This document shows, piece by piece, positions 17,464-25,703 of a stretch of DNA of 64,000 nt. Every line of letters starts with the position of its first letter. Positions within the stretch are counted from its first letter, which is position 1. Made by a program: the position numbers and the translations under genes. The stretch spans positions 3,906,001 through 3,970,000 of the forward strand of contig NZ_CP067396.1 of the NCBI RefSeq assembly GCF_023617245.1, in the 5' to 3' direction. The notes under the pieces are model-generated. The model was not told the origin of the DNA and searched no databases. It saw only the letters and a program-made list of their open reading frames with translations. Source of the stretch: Lysobacter enzymogenes. Its GTDB lineage: Bacteria > Pseudomonadota > Gammaproteobacteria > Xanthomonadales > Xanthomonadaceae.

Positions 17464-18674
17464 TGCGAAACCTCGTCGGTTGCCGGCCCGGACGCCGGTT
17501 CGTTTCCGCCCGAATCCACGGCATGGGGATCGGCGGCGCGGCCGCCCAACATCACCAGATCGTCGCGATGCACCACCGATTCGCCATAACGGAAGCCAAG
17601 CACGGCTTCGATATCGCGACTGTGCCGGCCCTTGATCCGCCCGAGCTCGGCCGAGTTGTACTGCACCAGCCCGCGCCCGACCGCTTCGCCGCCTTCGGCC
17701 ACGCGCAGCTCGACCACGTCGCCGCGGCGGAACTCGCCCTCCACCGCGACCACGCCGCCGGGCAGCAGCGAGGCGCCGCGCACGCGCAGGGCGTTGGCGG
17801 CGCCGGCGTCGATGCGCAGGCCGCCGCTGGCCGGGGCGTGGCGCAGCCATTGCTTGCGCGCGCGCAGGCGGTCGTTCTGCGCCGACACCAGGGTGCCGTG
17901 CAGGGTGTCGCGGGCCAGCGCCTCGACGACGTCGTTGTCGCGTCCGCAGAACAGCGCGGTGGCGACGCCGGCGGTGGCGGCCTTGGCCGCGGCTTCGAGC
18001 TTGGTGCGCATGCCGCCGGTGCCGAGCGCGCCGGCGCCGCCGCTGGCGGCGAGCAAAAGCTCGGGGGTGACGACGGCGACGCGTTCGATCGGGCGCGCGT
18101 TCGGATCGCGCTGCGGGTGGCCGCTGTAGAGGCCGCCGATGTCGGTGGCGATCAGCAGCAGGTCGGCATCGACCAGCGAGGCCACCGCGGCGGCGAGGTT
18201 GTCGTTGTCGCCGAGCTTGAGCTCGTCGACGGCGACGGTGTCGTTTTCGTTGATGACCGGCAGCGCGCCGAGCCGCAGCAGTTCGCGCAGCGAGGCGCGG
18301 GCGTTGAGGTAGCGGCGGCGGTTGCGCAGGTCGTCGTGGGTCAGCAGCACCTGCGCCACCGGCACGCTCGACAACTGCTGCCAGAACGCGATCAGCGAGG
18401 CCTGGCCGAGCGAGGCCAGCGCCTGCCGCAGCACCAATCCGTCGCCGCCGGCGGCAATGCGGCTGCGGCCGGCGGCGACCGCGCCGGACGAGACCAGCAC
18501 CACTTCGCGCTGTTGTTCGCGCGCGCTTTCGATGAAGCGCGCCAGGCCCGCGGCGTAGCGCGAATCGAGGCCGCCGCCCTCGAAGCCGGCCAGCAGACTG
18601 CTGCCGACCTTGAGCACGGCGCGGCGCCACGGCGGCAACGGCTGCGCGGCGAAGTCCGCGGCCGCCGCGCTCAT
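17460..18674 (-). CDS. proB: Glutamate 5-kinase
   Basis: 404 residues from ATG 18674. The amino-acid kinase domain has VLKVGSSLLAG, VVLVSSGAVAAGR, LPVINENDTVAVDELKLGDND and GTGGMRTKLEAA. A C-terminal PUA domain (about residues 285-370) includes GGLRIDAGAANALR and GRIKGRHSRDIEAVLGFRYG. It phosphorylates glutamate, the first and normally proline-inhibited step of proline synthesis. It overlaps argH upstream and proA downstream by four bases each, a tightly coupled argH-proB-proA unit. About 30 residues of low-complexity tail follow the PUA domain. Confidence 0.97.
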   Translation of the reverse strand: MSAAAADFAAQPLPPWRRAVLKVGSSLLAGFEGGGLDSRYAAGLARFIESAREQQREVVLVSSGAVAAGRSRIAAGGDGLVLRQALASLGQASLIAFWQQLSSVPVAQVLLTHDDLRNRRRYLNARASLRELLRLGALPVINENDTVAVDELKLGDNDNLAAAVASLVDADLLLIATDIGGLYSGHPQRDPNARPIERVAVVTPELLLAASGGAGALGTGGMRTKLEAAAKAATAGVATALFCGRDNDVVEALARDTLHGTLVSAQNDRLRARKQWLRHAPASGGLRIDAGAANALRVRGASLLPGGVVAVEGEFRRGDVVELRVAEGGEAVGRGLVQYNSAELGRIKGRHSRDIEAVLGFRYGESVVHRDDLVMLGGRAADPHAVDSGGNEPASGPATDEVSQ

Positions 18675-19960
18675 GTCAGCGATCTCAGGCGCGTTTGCAG
18701 GACGTCCAGACGCAGGTCGGCGGCGGCGCCGGGCGAGACCCGCGCGGCCAGGCTCGCTTCCGGATCGCCCTGGGCCCAACGCGCCGGATCGGCGGCCTGC
18801 TTGTAGGCGTCGCGGAACGGCAGGCCCTGGCGGGCCAGATCGACGGCGAGGTCGGTGGCGTACATCGACGGATCGAGCGCGGCGCGCATCGCCTGCGGCT
18901 TCCATTCCAGGTTGCGCAGCAGGTCGGGCAGCAGTTCCAGCGCGCCCAGGCCGCGGCCGAAGGCGTGGAAGATCGCGCCCTTGGAGAACTGCAGATCGCG
19001 GTGATAGCCCGAAGGCAGCGACAGCAGGTTCTCGATCTCGGTGCGCGCGGCGGCGACCGCGGCGTAGCTGGCGCGCATGAGTTCGATCACGTCGGGGTTG
19101 CGCTTGTTCGGCATGATCGAACTGCCGGTGGTGTATTCGGCCGGCAGCGCGACGAAGCCGAATTCGGCGCTGGTGAACAGGCTCAGGTCCCAGGCGAGGC
19201 GGCGCAGGTCGAGCAAAGCGGTCGCCAGCGCGTCGATCGCGCCGAGTTCGAACTTGCCGCGCGAAAGCTGGGCATAGGCCGCGGCCACCTGCATGCGGCC
19301 GAAGCCGAGCGCGGCGGTGGTGTGGTCGCGCGCCAGCGGCAGGTTGACGCCGTAACCGGCGGCGCTGCCGAGCGGATTGGCGTCGACCCACTCCAGCGAC
19401 TGCCGCGCGCGCACCGCGTTGTCGATGAAGCCCTCGGCCCAGGCCGCCCACCACATGCCGGCGCTGGAGACCACGGCGCGCTGCAGATGGGTGTAGCCCG
19501 GCAGCGGCAGGTCGCGTTCGGCCTCGGCGCGCGCCAGCGCGACCTGCGCGGTCTCCACGCACAGCGCGTACGTGCGCGCCAGCCGGTCCTTGAGCCACAG
19601 GCGGGTGGCGACCAGGATCTGGTCGTTGCGGCTGCGCCCGGTGTGGATCTTGCGGCCGGCGTCGCCGAGGCGTTCGATCAGGCGGCCTTCGATCGCCGAA
19701 TGGCCGTCTTCGAAGCGCTCGTCGAGGACGAAGCGGCCGGCCTGGAAGTCCTCGGCCAGCGTGTCGAGCTCGCGCGACAGGCCGTCGAGTTCCCCGGCGC
19801 TGAGGATGCCGATCTGCTGCAGCCCCTGCGCATGCGCGCGGCTGGCCTGGATGTCGAACGCGAAGAACTCGCGGTCGAGGATCACGTCCTCGCCGGCGAG
19901 GAAGTTCTGGATGCGCGCGTCTACCTTGACGCCGGGTTTTTGCCAGAGGAGATCGGACAT
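18671..19960 (-). CDS. argH: Argininosuccinate lyase
   Basis: 429 residues. It cleaves argininosuccinate to arginine and fumarate. Signatures include SAIEGRLIERLGDAGRKIHTGRSRNDQ split across residues ~90-115, YTHLQRAVVSS, the signature loop GSSIMPNKRNPD, and KGAIFHAFGR. Length is slightly below the usual ~460. It starts about 95 bases after proS, with one copy of the arginine-block hairpin in the gap, and its stop overlaps proB. Confidence 0.96.
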   Translation of the reverse strand: MSDLLWQKPGVKVDARIQNFLAGEDVILDREFFAFDIQASRAHAQGLQQIGILSAGELDGLSRELDTLAEDFQAGRFVLDERFEDGHSAIEGRLIERLGDAGRKIHTGRSRNDQILVATRLWLKDRLARTYALCVETAQVALARAEAERDLPLPGYTHLQRAVVSSAGMWWAAWAEGFIDNAVRARQSLEWVDANPLGSAAGYGVNLPLARDHTTAALGFGRMQVAAAYAQLSRGKFELGAIDALATALLDLRRLAWDLSLFTSAEFGFVALPAEYTTGSSIMPNKRNPDVIELMRASYAAVAAARTEIENLLSLPSGYHRDLQFSKGAIFHAFGRGLGALELLPDLLRNLEWKPQAMRAALDPSMYATDLAVDLARQGLPFRDAYKQAADPARWAQGDPEASLAARVSPGAAADLRLDVLQTRLRSLT

Positions 19961-19999
19961 GGGGGGCGCTCGCGGAGTTCTGAAAGAAGATGGATGAGG

Positions 20000-20073
20000 A
20001 GTGAGCGGAGAAGAGTGAGAAGTGAGAAGGAAAAAGGCGGCTTTCGCTCGCTTCTCACTCCTCTCCGCTATTT
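20000..20073. repeat. Long inverted repeat, arginine-block hairpin copy 1
   Basis: Left arm core GCGGAGAAGAGTGAGAAG (20005-20022) pairs with CTTCTCACTCCTCTCCGC (20051-20068) with one mismatch; about 28 bases lie between. It spans the proS/argH junction. The right arm encodes the last ProS codons, and the ProS stop (20055-20057) lies inside it. It is the same family as the copies at 25609 and 26922. Confidence 0.85.
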
Positions 20074-21398
20074 TCTAGGCATCTACCGATATGCGCGACG
20101 GCGTCGTACGGCGCCAGCGTCAGCCGCTCGCCGGTGGCGCGGCGCTTGAGTTCGACCGTGCCCTGGCTCAAGCCGCGACGCCCGACGATCAGCTGCCACG
20201 GCAGGCCGAGCAGGTCCATGCGCGCGAACTTCACCCCGGGGCGCTCGTCGGTGTCGTCGTGCAGCGCGTCCAGGCCCATCGCCTCCAGCGCGCCGTGCAC
20301 GCCGGCGCAGAGTTCATCGATCTGCGCGTCGCCCGGGTCGAGGTTCACGATGCCGACGTTGAACGGCGCCACCGCGTCGGGCCAGACGATGCCGGCATCG
20401 TCGTGCCCGGCTTCGATGATCGCGCCGAGCAAGCGCGACACGCCGATGCCGTAGGAACCGCCGTGGATGGGCTTGTCGCCGCCGTCGGGGCCGGTCACCA
20501 GCGCCTTCATCGGCGCGGAGTACTTGGTGCCGAAGTAGAACACCTGGCCGACTTCGATGCCGCGCGTCTGCAGGCGGCGCTCGGCCGGCACTTCGCGCTC
20601 GAAGCGTTCGAAGTCGTGCACGTCCTCGGTCGCGGCGTACGGCGCGGTCCACTGGCGCACGATCGGGTCGAGGTCGCCGTCGTAATCGACGCCGGCGCCG
20701 GGAATCGGCAGGTCGAGCACGGCCTTGTCGCAGTACACCGCCGATTCGCCGGTCTGCGCCAGCACCAGGAACTCGTGCGAAAGGTCGCCGCCGATGGGGC
20801 CGGTTTCGGCGCGCATCGGGATCGCGCGGATGCCCATGCGGGCGAAGGTGCGCAGGTAGGCGACGAACATGCGCTGGTAGGAACGGCGCGCGGCGGCTTC
20901 GTCGACGTCGAACGAGTACGCGTCCTTCATCAGGAACTCGCGCCCGCGCATCACCCCGAAGCGCGGACGCTGCTCGTCGCGGAACTTCCACTGCACGTGG
21001 TAGAGGTTCATCGGCAGCGCGCGATAGCTCTTCACGTTGGCGCGGAAGATCGCGGTGACCATGTCCTCGTTGGTGGGCCCGTACAACAGCTCGCGCTCGT
21101 GGCGGTCGCGGATGCGCAGCATTTCCGGGCCGTAGGCGTCGTAGCGGCCGCTTTCGCGCCACAGGTCGGCCAACTGCAGGGTCGGCATCAGCAGTTCCAG
21201 CGCGCCGGCGCGGTTCATTTCCTCGCGCACGATGGCTTCGATCTTGCGCAGCGTGCGCAGGCCGGCCGGCAGCCAGGAGTAGATGCCGGCGGCCTCTTGC
21301 CGGATCAGGCCGGCGCGCAGCATCAGGCGGTGCGAGGCGATCTGCGCCTCGGCGGGGTTTTCCTTCAGGGTGGGCAACAAATAGCGCGACAGACGCAT
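20055..21398 (-). CDS. proS: Prolyl-tRNA synthetase, short type without the editing insertion
   Basis: 447 residues. Class II synthetase motifs are present: RAGLIRQEAAGIYSWLPAG, MPTLQ, YGPTNEDMV, QWKFRDEQRPRFGVMRGREFLMKDAYSF (motif 2) and GGSYGIGVSRLL (motif 3), then an anticodon-binding domain (VGIVNLDPGD, LIVGRRGLSQGTVELKRR). Only ~75 residues separate SHEFLVLA from the RGIEVGQVFYFGTKYS segment. The long editing (INS) domain usual in gammaproteobacterial ~570-residue ProRS is therefore missing, as in alphaproteobacterial enzymes. It is embedded in the arginine/proline block between argC and argH. The last codons lie in the hairpin repeat. A second, full-length proS elsewhere is possible. 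Confidence 0.93.
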   Translation of the reverse strand: MRLSRYLLPTLKENPAEAQIASHRLMLRAGLIRQEAAGIYSWLPAGLRTLRKIEAIVREEMNRAGALELLMPTLQLADLWRESGRYDAYGPEMLRIRDRHERELLYGPTNEDMVTAIFRANVKSYRALPMNLYHVQWKFRDEQRPRFGVMRGREFLMKDAYSFDVDEAAARRSYQRMFVAYLRTFARMGIRAIPMRAETGPIGGDLSHEFLVLAQTGESAVYCDKAVLDLPIPGAGVDYDGDLDPIVRQWTAPYAATEDVHDFERFEREVPAERRLQTRGIEVGQVFYFGTKYSAPMKALVTGPDGGDKPIHGGSYGIGVSRLLGAIIEAGHDDAGIVWPDAVAPFNVGIVNLDPGDAQIDELCAGVHGALEAMGLDALHDDTDERPGVKFARMDLLGLPWQLIVGRRGLSQGTVELKRRATGERLTLAPYDAVAHIGRCLENSGEE

Positions 21399-21564
21399 GG
21401 CTCTACTCCGAACGCGGGGCCGCGACGGCGGCTTTACCGGGTGTTCCCTTGCGCGCAAGGGAGCCTGGGGGGATTCGGCCGGCCGCGGCCCGCTTCGGGT
21501 TCGGCGCATGCGGCGGCCGGGACGAATCCCCTGCCCCTTTCCTCAGAAAGAGGCGGCGACGGCG

Positions 21565-22536
21565 TCACGGTCGCGGTCGCGGGTGCGCGTCGATCCCGGT
21601 GCGTTCGTCGTGGCCGAAGGCCAGGTTGAGGTTCTGTAGCGCCTGGGTCGCCGCGCCCTTGAGCAGGTTGTCCAGCGTCGACACCACGACCACGCGGCGG
21701 CCGTCCTCGGACAGCGCGAAGCCGCCGACATCGACGTGGTGCTTGCCGGCGATGTCGCTGACCCACGGCGCCGCGTCGGTCACGTTGACCAGCGGCTCGC
21801 CGTCGTAGTGGCGGTGGTAGTGCTCGACCAGTTCCTCGCGCTCGAAGCGCCGCGACAGGTGCAGGTTCGAGGTCACGGTGAGGCCGCGGAAGTGCGGCGC
21901 GACATGCGGCATGAACTCCACCGGATGGCCGAGGTGGCGGGTCACTTCGCGCTCGTGCAGGTGCCCGGTCAGCGCGTACGGCATCAGGTTGTCGCGCAGC
22001 TTTTCGGGGTCGTTCTTGTCCGAAGGCGTGGTGCCGGCGCCGGAATAGCCGGACACGCCGAAGCACTGCACCGGCCCTTCCAGTACGTTGAGCAGCGGCG
22101 CGATCGCCAGTTGCATGGCGCTGGCGTAGCAGCCGGGATTGCTGATCCGGCGCTGGCCGTGGAAGCCGGCGCGGGTCAGTTCGGGCAGGCCGTAGTACCA
22201 GTGGTCGTCGAAGCGGTAATCGGCCGACAGGTCGATGATGACCGGGTCGGCGCCGGCCGCATCGAACGCCGCCACGCAATCGGCGGCCTTGCCGTTGGGC
22301 AACGCCAGCACCACCGCGTCGGCGCCCAGGCCGGGCAGTTCTTCGTGGCTGGGCGCGCTGTAGCGCAGCTCGGGATTCTTGGCCGCGTATTCGGGAATAT
22401 GGTCGGCGAGTTTCTGGCCGGCCAGTTCGCGCGAGGACACGAACGCCAGCTCGAACTGCGGATGCGCGGCGATCAGCCGGACCAGGTCGGCGCCGACGTG
22501 TCCGCGCGCGCCCACGATGCCGATGGTCTTAGCCAT
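21565..22536 (-). CDS. argC: N-acetyl-gamma-glutamyl-phosphate reductase
   Basis: 323 residues. It makes N-acetylglutamate semialdehyde, the third step of arginine synthesis. The N-terminal IGIVGARGHVGADLVRLI binds NADP, the active-site cysteine lies in ISNPGCYASAMQLA, and FMPHVAPHFRGLTVT and VSTLDNLLKGAATQALQNLN are characteristic of ArgC. The start overlaps the end of the GNAT gene by eight bases. A 166-base gap separates its stop from the proS start. Confidence 0.96.
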   Translation of the reverse strand: MAKTIGIVGARGHVGADLVRLIAAHPQFELAFVSSRELAGQKLADHIPEYAAKNPELRYSAPSHEELPGLGADAVVLALPNGKAADCVAAFDAAGADPVIIDLSADYRFDDHWYYGLPELTRAGFHGQRRISNPGCYASAMQLAIAPLLNVLEGPVQCFGVSGYSGAGTTPSDKNDPEKLRDNLMPYALTGHLHEREVTRHLGHPVEFMPHVAPHFRGLTVTSNLHLSRRFEREELVEHYHRHYDGEPLVNVTDAAPWVSDIAGKHHVDVGGFALSEDGRRVVVVSTLDNLLKGAATQALQNLNLAFGHDERTGIDAHPRPRP

Positions 22537-23149
22537 GCGCCGCTCCGTTCGAGTGCTGGTCGAGTTTGTATTGCAGGCTGCGCTTCACCGCCGGCCACTC
22601 CGTATCGATGATCGAGAACGCGACCGTGTCGCGCGGGCTGCCGTCGGCGTGGCGGCGATGGTTGCGCAGCACGCCGTCCTGCTTGGCGCCCAGGCGCGCG
22701 ATCGCGGTGCGCGAGGCCAGGTTGAACCAACTGGTCTCGAAGCCTACCGCAATGCAGCCCAGGGTTTCGAACGCATGTCCCAGCAGCAACTGCTTGGCCT
22801 GGGTGTTCAGCCCGGTGCGCTGCACCCGCGGGGCGTAGAAGGTGTAACCGATCTGGACGCGCGGCACCGCCGCGTCCATGTCGTAGTAGCGGGTGCTGCC
22901 GACGACCTCGCCGCGCGCGTCGAGCACGGCGAAGGCCCACGCGGCGCCGCGCTGCTGCATCGCCAGCGCGGCCTCGATGTAGCCGTCCACGCCCTCCGGC
23001 GCCGGCACGTTGGTGTACCAGGCCTTGGCCAGCTCGCCGCCGGCCAGCGCCGCGCGCAGGCCGTCGGCATGGGCGCAGCCCAGCGGCTCCAGCGTCACGT
23101 GTTCGCCGCTCAGGCGCGGCTGCAGGCTCCAGGCTTCGTTGCCGGCCAT
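22529..23149 (-). CDS. GNAT-family acetyltransferase (RimJ/RimL-like)
   Basis: 206 residues. The pattern LSGEHVTLEPLGCAHADGL at the start, IGYTFYAPRVQRTGLNTQAKQLLLGHAFE in the middle (acetyl-CoA loop region) and GFETSWFNLASRTAIARLGAKQDGVLRNH match ribosomal-protein/RimL-type GNATs. It lies between argB and argC, one base from the argB stop and overlapping argC. NAGS activity is already supplied by the fused argB product, so its role here is unclear; N-terminal or amino-acid acetylation are both possible. Confidence 0.85.
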   Translation of the reverse strand: MAGNEAWSLQPRLSGEHVTLEPLGCAHADGLRAALAGGELAKAWYTNVPAPEGVDGYIEAALAMQQRGAAWAFAVLDARGEVVGSTRYYDMDAAVPRVQIGYTFYAPRVQRTGLNTQAKQLLLGHAFETLGCIAVGFETSWFNLASRTAIARLGAKQDGVLRNHRRHADGSPRDTVAFSIIDTEWPAVKRSLQYKLDQHSNGAAHG

Positions 23150-23150
23150 C

Positions 23151-24479
23151 TCAGTCCTCCAGCGTCGGCGTGCGCCGGCCCGCGTATTCGACGCAGGCGG
23201 CGATCTCGTCGAAGCCGTCCATGCCGTACCAGAACACCTTCCACTTCTCCTGCTTCAGGCAGCCGTCGGATTCGGAGTAATAGAACGGATTGACCGCATT
23301 GCCGTGGCGCGAGCGCCAGAACACGCTGGGATTCTGCTCGCGCATCACCTGCCACACCGCGCGGCCGAGGCCTTCGCCCTGGGCGTCGTCCAATACGGCG
23401 AATTTATCGAGATACGTGCGGCCCTCGGCCTCGATCAGCACGATCGCGGCGCGGTAGTTCTCGCTGACGTAGGCCTGCTTGAGCCGGGTGTTTTCGAAAT
23501 AGCCATCGACCAGCTTGCGCCCGAACGCGGAGTCGATCAGGCCGCGCAGGCGCGTCAGGTCCAGTTCGTCCCAACGCGACGCCTGCAGCACCCGTTCGCC
23601 GCGCCGCACGAGGGTGCCCGAGCCCTTGTGGGTGAACAGTTCCTTGGCCAGTTCCGACGGCTTGGTGATCGACACCGACGAGGTCAGCGGCAGCTTGTCC
23701 AGCAGGTCCTTGATCTGCTCGATCTTGACCTTCATGCCGCCGTTGATCCAAGGCTGCTGGATCAGGTGCTCGTACTCGGTCGACAGGTTGATCGAGTCGA
23801 TCACCCGGCCGTTGTCGTCGAGCAGGCCGCCGGTGCCGGTCAGGAACACGATCTTGTACGGCTGCAGCACCTGCACCAGTTCGTTGGCGGCGAAGTCGGC
23901 GTTGATGTTGAGGATCTGGCCGCCGGGGGTTTCGCCGAGGCTGGCGATGACCGGGATCGAGCCGGCCTGCAGGCTGGCTTCGATCGGCGCGAGGTTGACC
24001 TTCTTCACTTCGCCGACCAAGCCGTACGTGTCGCGGTCGAGGAATTCGGCTTCGAACACGCCGGAGATGATCGAGGTCGCGCGGCCGTCGCCGGACTGCA
24101 GCGCCTCGACCAGCTTGAGGTTCTGCGACTGGAACACCCGGCGCACGATCGCCAACGCCTCGGGCGAGGTCACGCGCAGGCCGCCGACGGTCTGCTTGAC
24201 GATGCCGGCGGCCGACAATTCCTCATCGAGCTGCGGGCCGGCGCCGTGGATGACGATCGGGGTCAGGCCCACGTCCTGCAGGAACGCCAGCGACGAAGTC
24301 AGCGCGGCGAGGTCGTCGCGCAGCACCGCGCCGCCGACCTTGACCACCGCGAAGCGCTTGGAGTCGAGCTGGGAAAAACGCTTGAGGTACTGCGAGATTT
24401 CCTTGGCCGAGGCCATGCTCGACAGCAGCCGCACGATGGTCTGGCGGGTCTGCAGGTGGTTGTCCATGGAGACGCTCAT
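23151..24479 (-). CDS. argB: Bifunctional N-acetylglutamate synthase/kinase
   Basis: 442 residues. The first ~285 form an amino-acid kinase domain: FAVVKVGGAVL, PIVIHGAGPQLDEELSAAG, ILNINADFAANELV and INGGMKVKIEQI. The rest (SSVSITKPSELAKELFTHKGSGTLVRRGE onward) is a vertebrate-like acetyltransferase domain with NYRAAIVLIE, LDDAQGEGLGRAVW and VNPFYYSESDG. This fusion is the NAGS-K known from Xanthomonas and some alphaproteobacteria, catalysing the first two arginine steps. Start by ATGA overlap with argE'; ATG 24467 is an alternative. It should be an arginine-feedback target. Confidence 0.94.
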   Translation of the reverse strand: MSVSMDNHLQTRQTIVRLLSSMASAKEISQYLKRFSQLDSKRFAVVKVGGAVLRDDLAALTSSLAFLQDVGLTPIVIHGAGPQLDEELSAAGIVKQTVGGLRVTSPEALAIVRRVFQSQNLKLVEALQSGDGRATSIISGVFEAEFLDRDTYGLVGEVKKVNLAPIEASLQAGSIPVIASLGETPGGQILNINADFAANELVQVLQPYKIVFLTGTGGLLDDNGRVIDSINLSTEYEHLIQQPWINGGMKVKIEQIKDLLDKLPLTSSVSITKPSELAKELFTHKGSGTLVRRGERVLQASRWDELDLTRLRGLIDSAFGRKLVDGYFENTRLKQAYVSENYRAAIVLIEAEGRTYLDKFAVLDDAQGEGLGRAVWQVMREQNPSVFWRSRHGNAVNPFYYSESDGCLKQEKWKVFWYGMDGFDEIAACVEYAGRRTPTLED

Positions 24480-25597
24480 TGCGCCTGGCTCCCGATGATC
24501 CGCGCCACGCTGCGCGCGTAGCGTTCGAGTTGGTCCAGCGCGACCCATTCGTCGGCGGTGTGCGCCTGGGCGATGTCGCCGGGACCGTAGACGATGGCGG
24601 TCAGGCCGCCGGCCGAGAACAGCGAGGCCTCGGTCCAGAAGTCCACCGCATTGCCGATCGGCAGGTTCAGCGCGTCGGCGAGGTCGCGCGCTTCCAGGCG
24701 CCGGTTCTCGGCGTCGGCGACGTCGCCGCCCGGCAGCGGCGGGCCGCGGAAGGTTTCTTCGTAGCGCTCGATGATGCCGGCGTCGCTGAGCGTGCCGAAC
24801 AGCTCGTGCAGGCCGTCGATGGACTGCGACGGCAGCGGACGGAAGCCGAAGCGCAGCTCGGCGCTGGGCGCGATCATGTTGGCCTTGATCCCGCCTTCGA
24901 CCCGGCCGATGTTGAAGCGCAGCCCGGTCAGGCCGCCGAAGCGCTGGTGCGATTGCGCTTCGACGTAGTCCAGTGCCTTGCCGCCCCAGCGCACCGCCTG
25001 GTGCAGCGCGCTGGCCTGCATGGCGTTGGCGCCGGAGGCGTGGCCGGCGACGCCGCGGAACTTCAACAGCACCGAGCTGATGCCGCGATGCGCCAGCACC
25101 GCTTCGCACTGGGTCGGCTCGGCGACGATGGCCTCGCTGAAACCGTGGCTGGTGGCGAGGAAACCGGCGATGCAGCGCGCGTCGTTGGCTTCTTCGTCGG
25201 TGGAGAATAGGAACGCGGCGTCGCCGTCGGTAACGGCGGCGGCGGCCAGCAAGCACGCGGCGGCGCCCTTGATGTCACAGGCGCCCAGGCCGATGGCGCG
25301 ATCTTCGGTCACCCGCAGCGTATGCGGGTCCGCGCTCCAGGCTTCCGAGGACGGCACCGTGTCCAGATGCACGTTGAACAACCGGCGCGGATTGCCGCGC
25401 ACGGCCAGCATCGACACCGCGCCGGCGCCGAAGTCGGTCACCTCGATGCGGAAGCCCGGCAGCTGGCTGCGCAGGTAGTCGAAAATGCCGCCGGTGCCGA
25501 TCTCGCGCGGCGGGTTGCGGGTGTCGTAGGACACCAGGGCTTGGAGATGTTTGAGGACTTCGGGGAGCATGGTCGGGTTCGAGTCTTTCGCTTGCAT
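24476..25597 (-). CDS. argE': Acetylcitrulline deacetylase (ArgE-like, M20 family)
   Basis: About 373 residues. M20 metallo-deacylase signatures are LFNVHLDTVP (metal His/Asp), GLGACDIKGAAACLLAA, FLFSTDEEAND (metal and catalytic Glu), EPTQCEAVLAHRG and VAGHASG. In Xanthomonas the relative of this protein removes acetate from N-acetylcitrulline rather than N-acetylornithine, and the presence of the acetylornithine carbamoyltransferase in this block fits that. ATG 25570 (MLPEVL) is an equally plausible start, since neither has a clear ribosome site. A hairpin repeat separates it from argG; its stop overlaps argB. Confidence 0.92.
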   Translation of the reverse strand: MQAKDSNPTMLPEVLKHLQALVSYDTRNPPREIGTGGIFDYLRSQLPGFRIEVTDFGAGAVSMLAVRGNPRRLFNVHLDTVPSSEAWSADPHTLRVTEDRAIGLGACDIKGAAACLLAAAAVTDGDAAFLFSTDEEANDARCIAGFLATSHGFSEAIVAEPTQCEAVLAHRGISSVLLKFRGVAGHASGANAMQASALHQAVRWGGKALDYVEAQSHQRFGGLTGLRFNIGRVEGGIKANMIAPSAELRFGFRPLPSQSIDGLHELFGTLSDAGIIERYEETFRGPPLPGGDVADAENRRLEARDLADALNLPIGNAVDFWTEASLFSAGGLTAIVYGPGDIAQAHTADEWVALDQLERYARSVARIIGSQAQ

Positions 25598-25608
25598 GGC
25601 GGAAGAGA

Positions 25609-25690
25609 AGTGAGCGCAGAGGAGTGAGGAGTGAGCTAAAACAGAAGCAGAGCAGCTTTTACGCTCACTCCTCACTCCTCCCCGCTCACT
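25609..25690. repeat. Long inverted repeat, arginine-block hairpin copy 2
   Basis: A 28-base left arm (25609-25636, containing GAGGAGTGAGGAGTGAGC) pairs with a right arm at 25663-25690 with two mismatches; 26 bases lie between. It fills the argG/argE' gap. It has no T-run after the arm on either strand, so it is not a classical terminator. Confidence 0.88.
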
Positions 25691-25703
25691 CCTAGCAAGA
25701 GCG

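Noticed and set aside
25609..25690. Reading the arginine-block hairpins as rho-independent terminators
   Set aside because: Arms are long and purine/pyrimidine-biased but lack a following T-run, and essential co-directional genes continue downstream.
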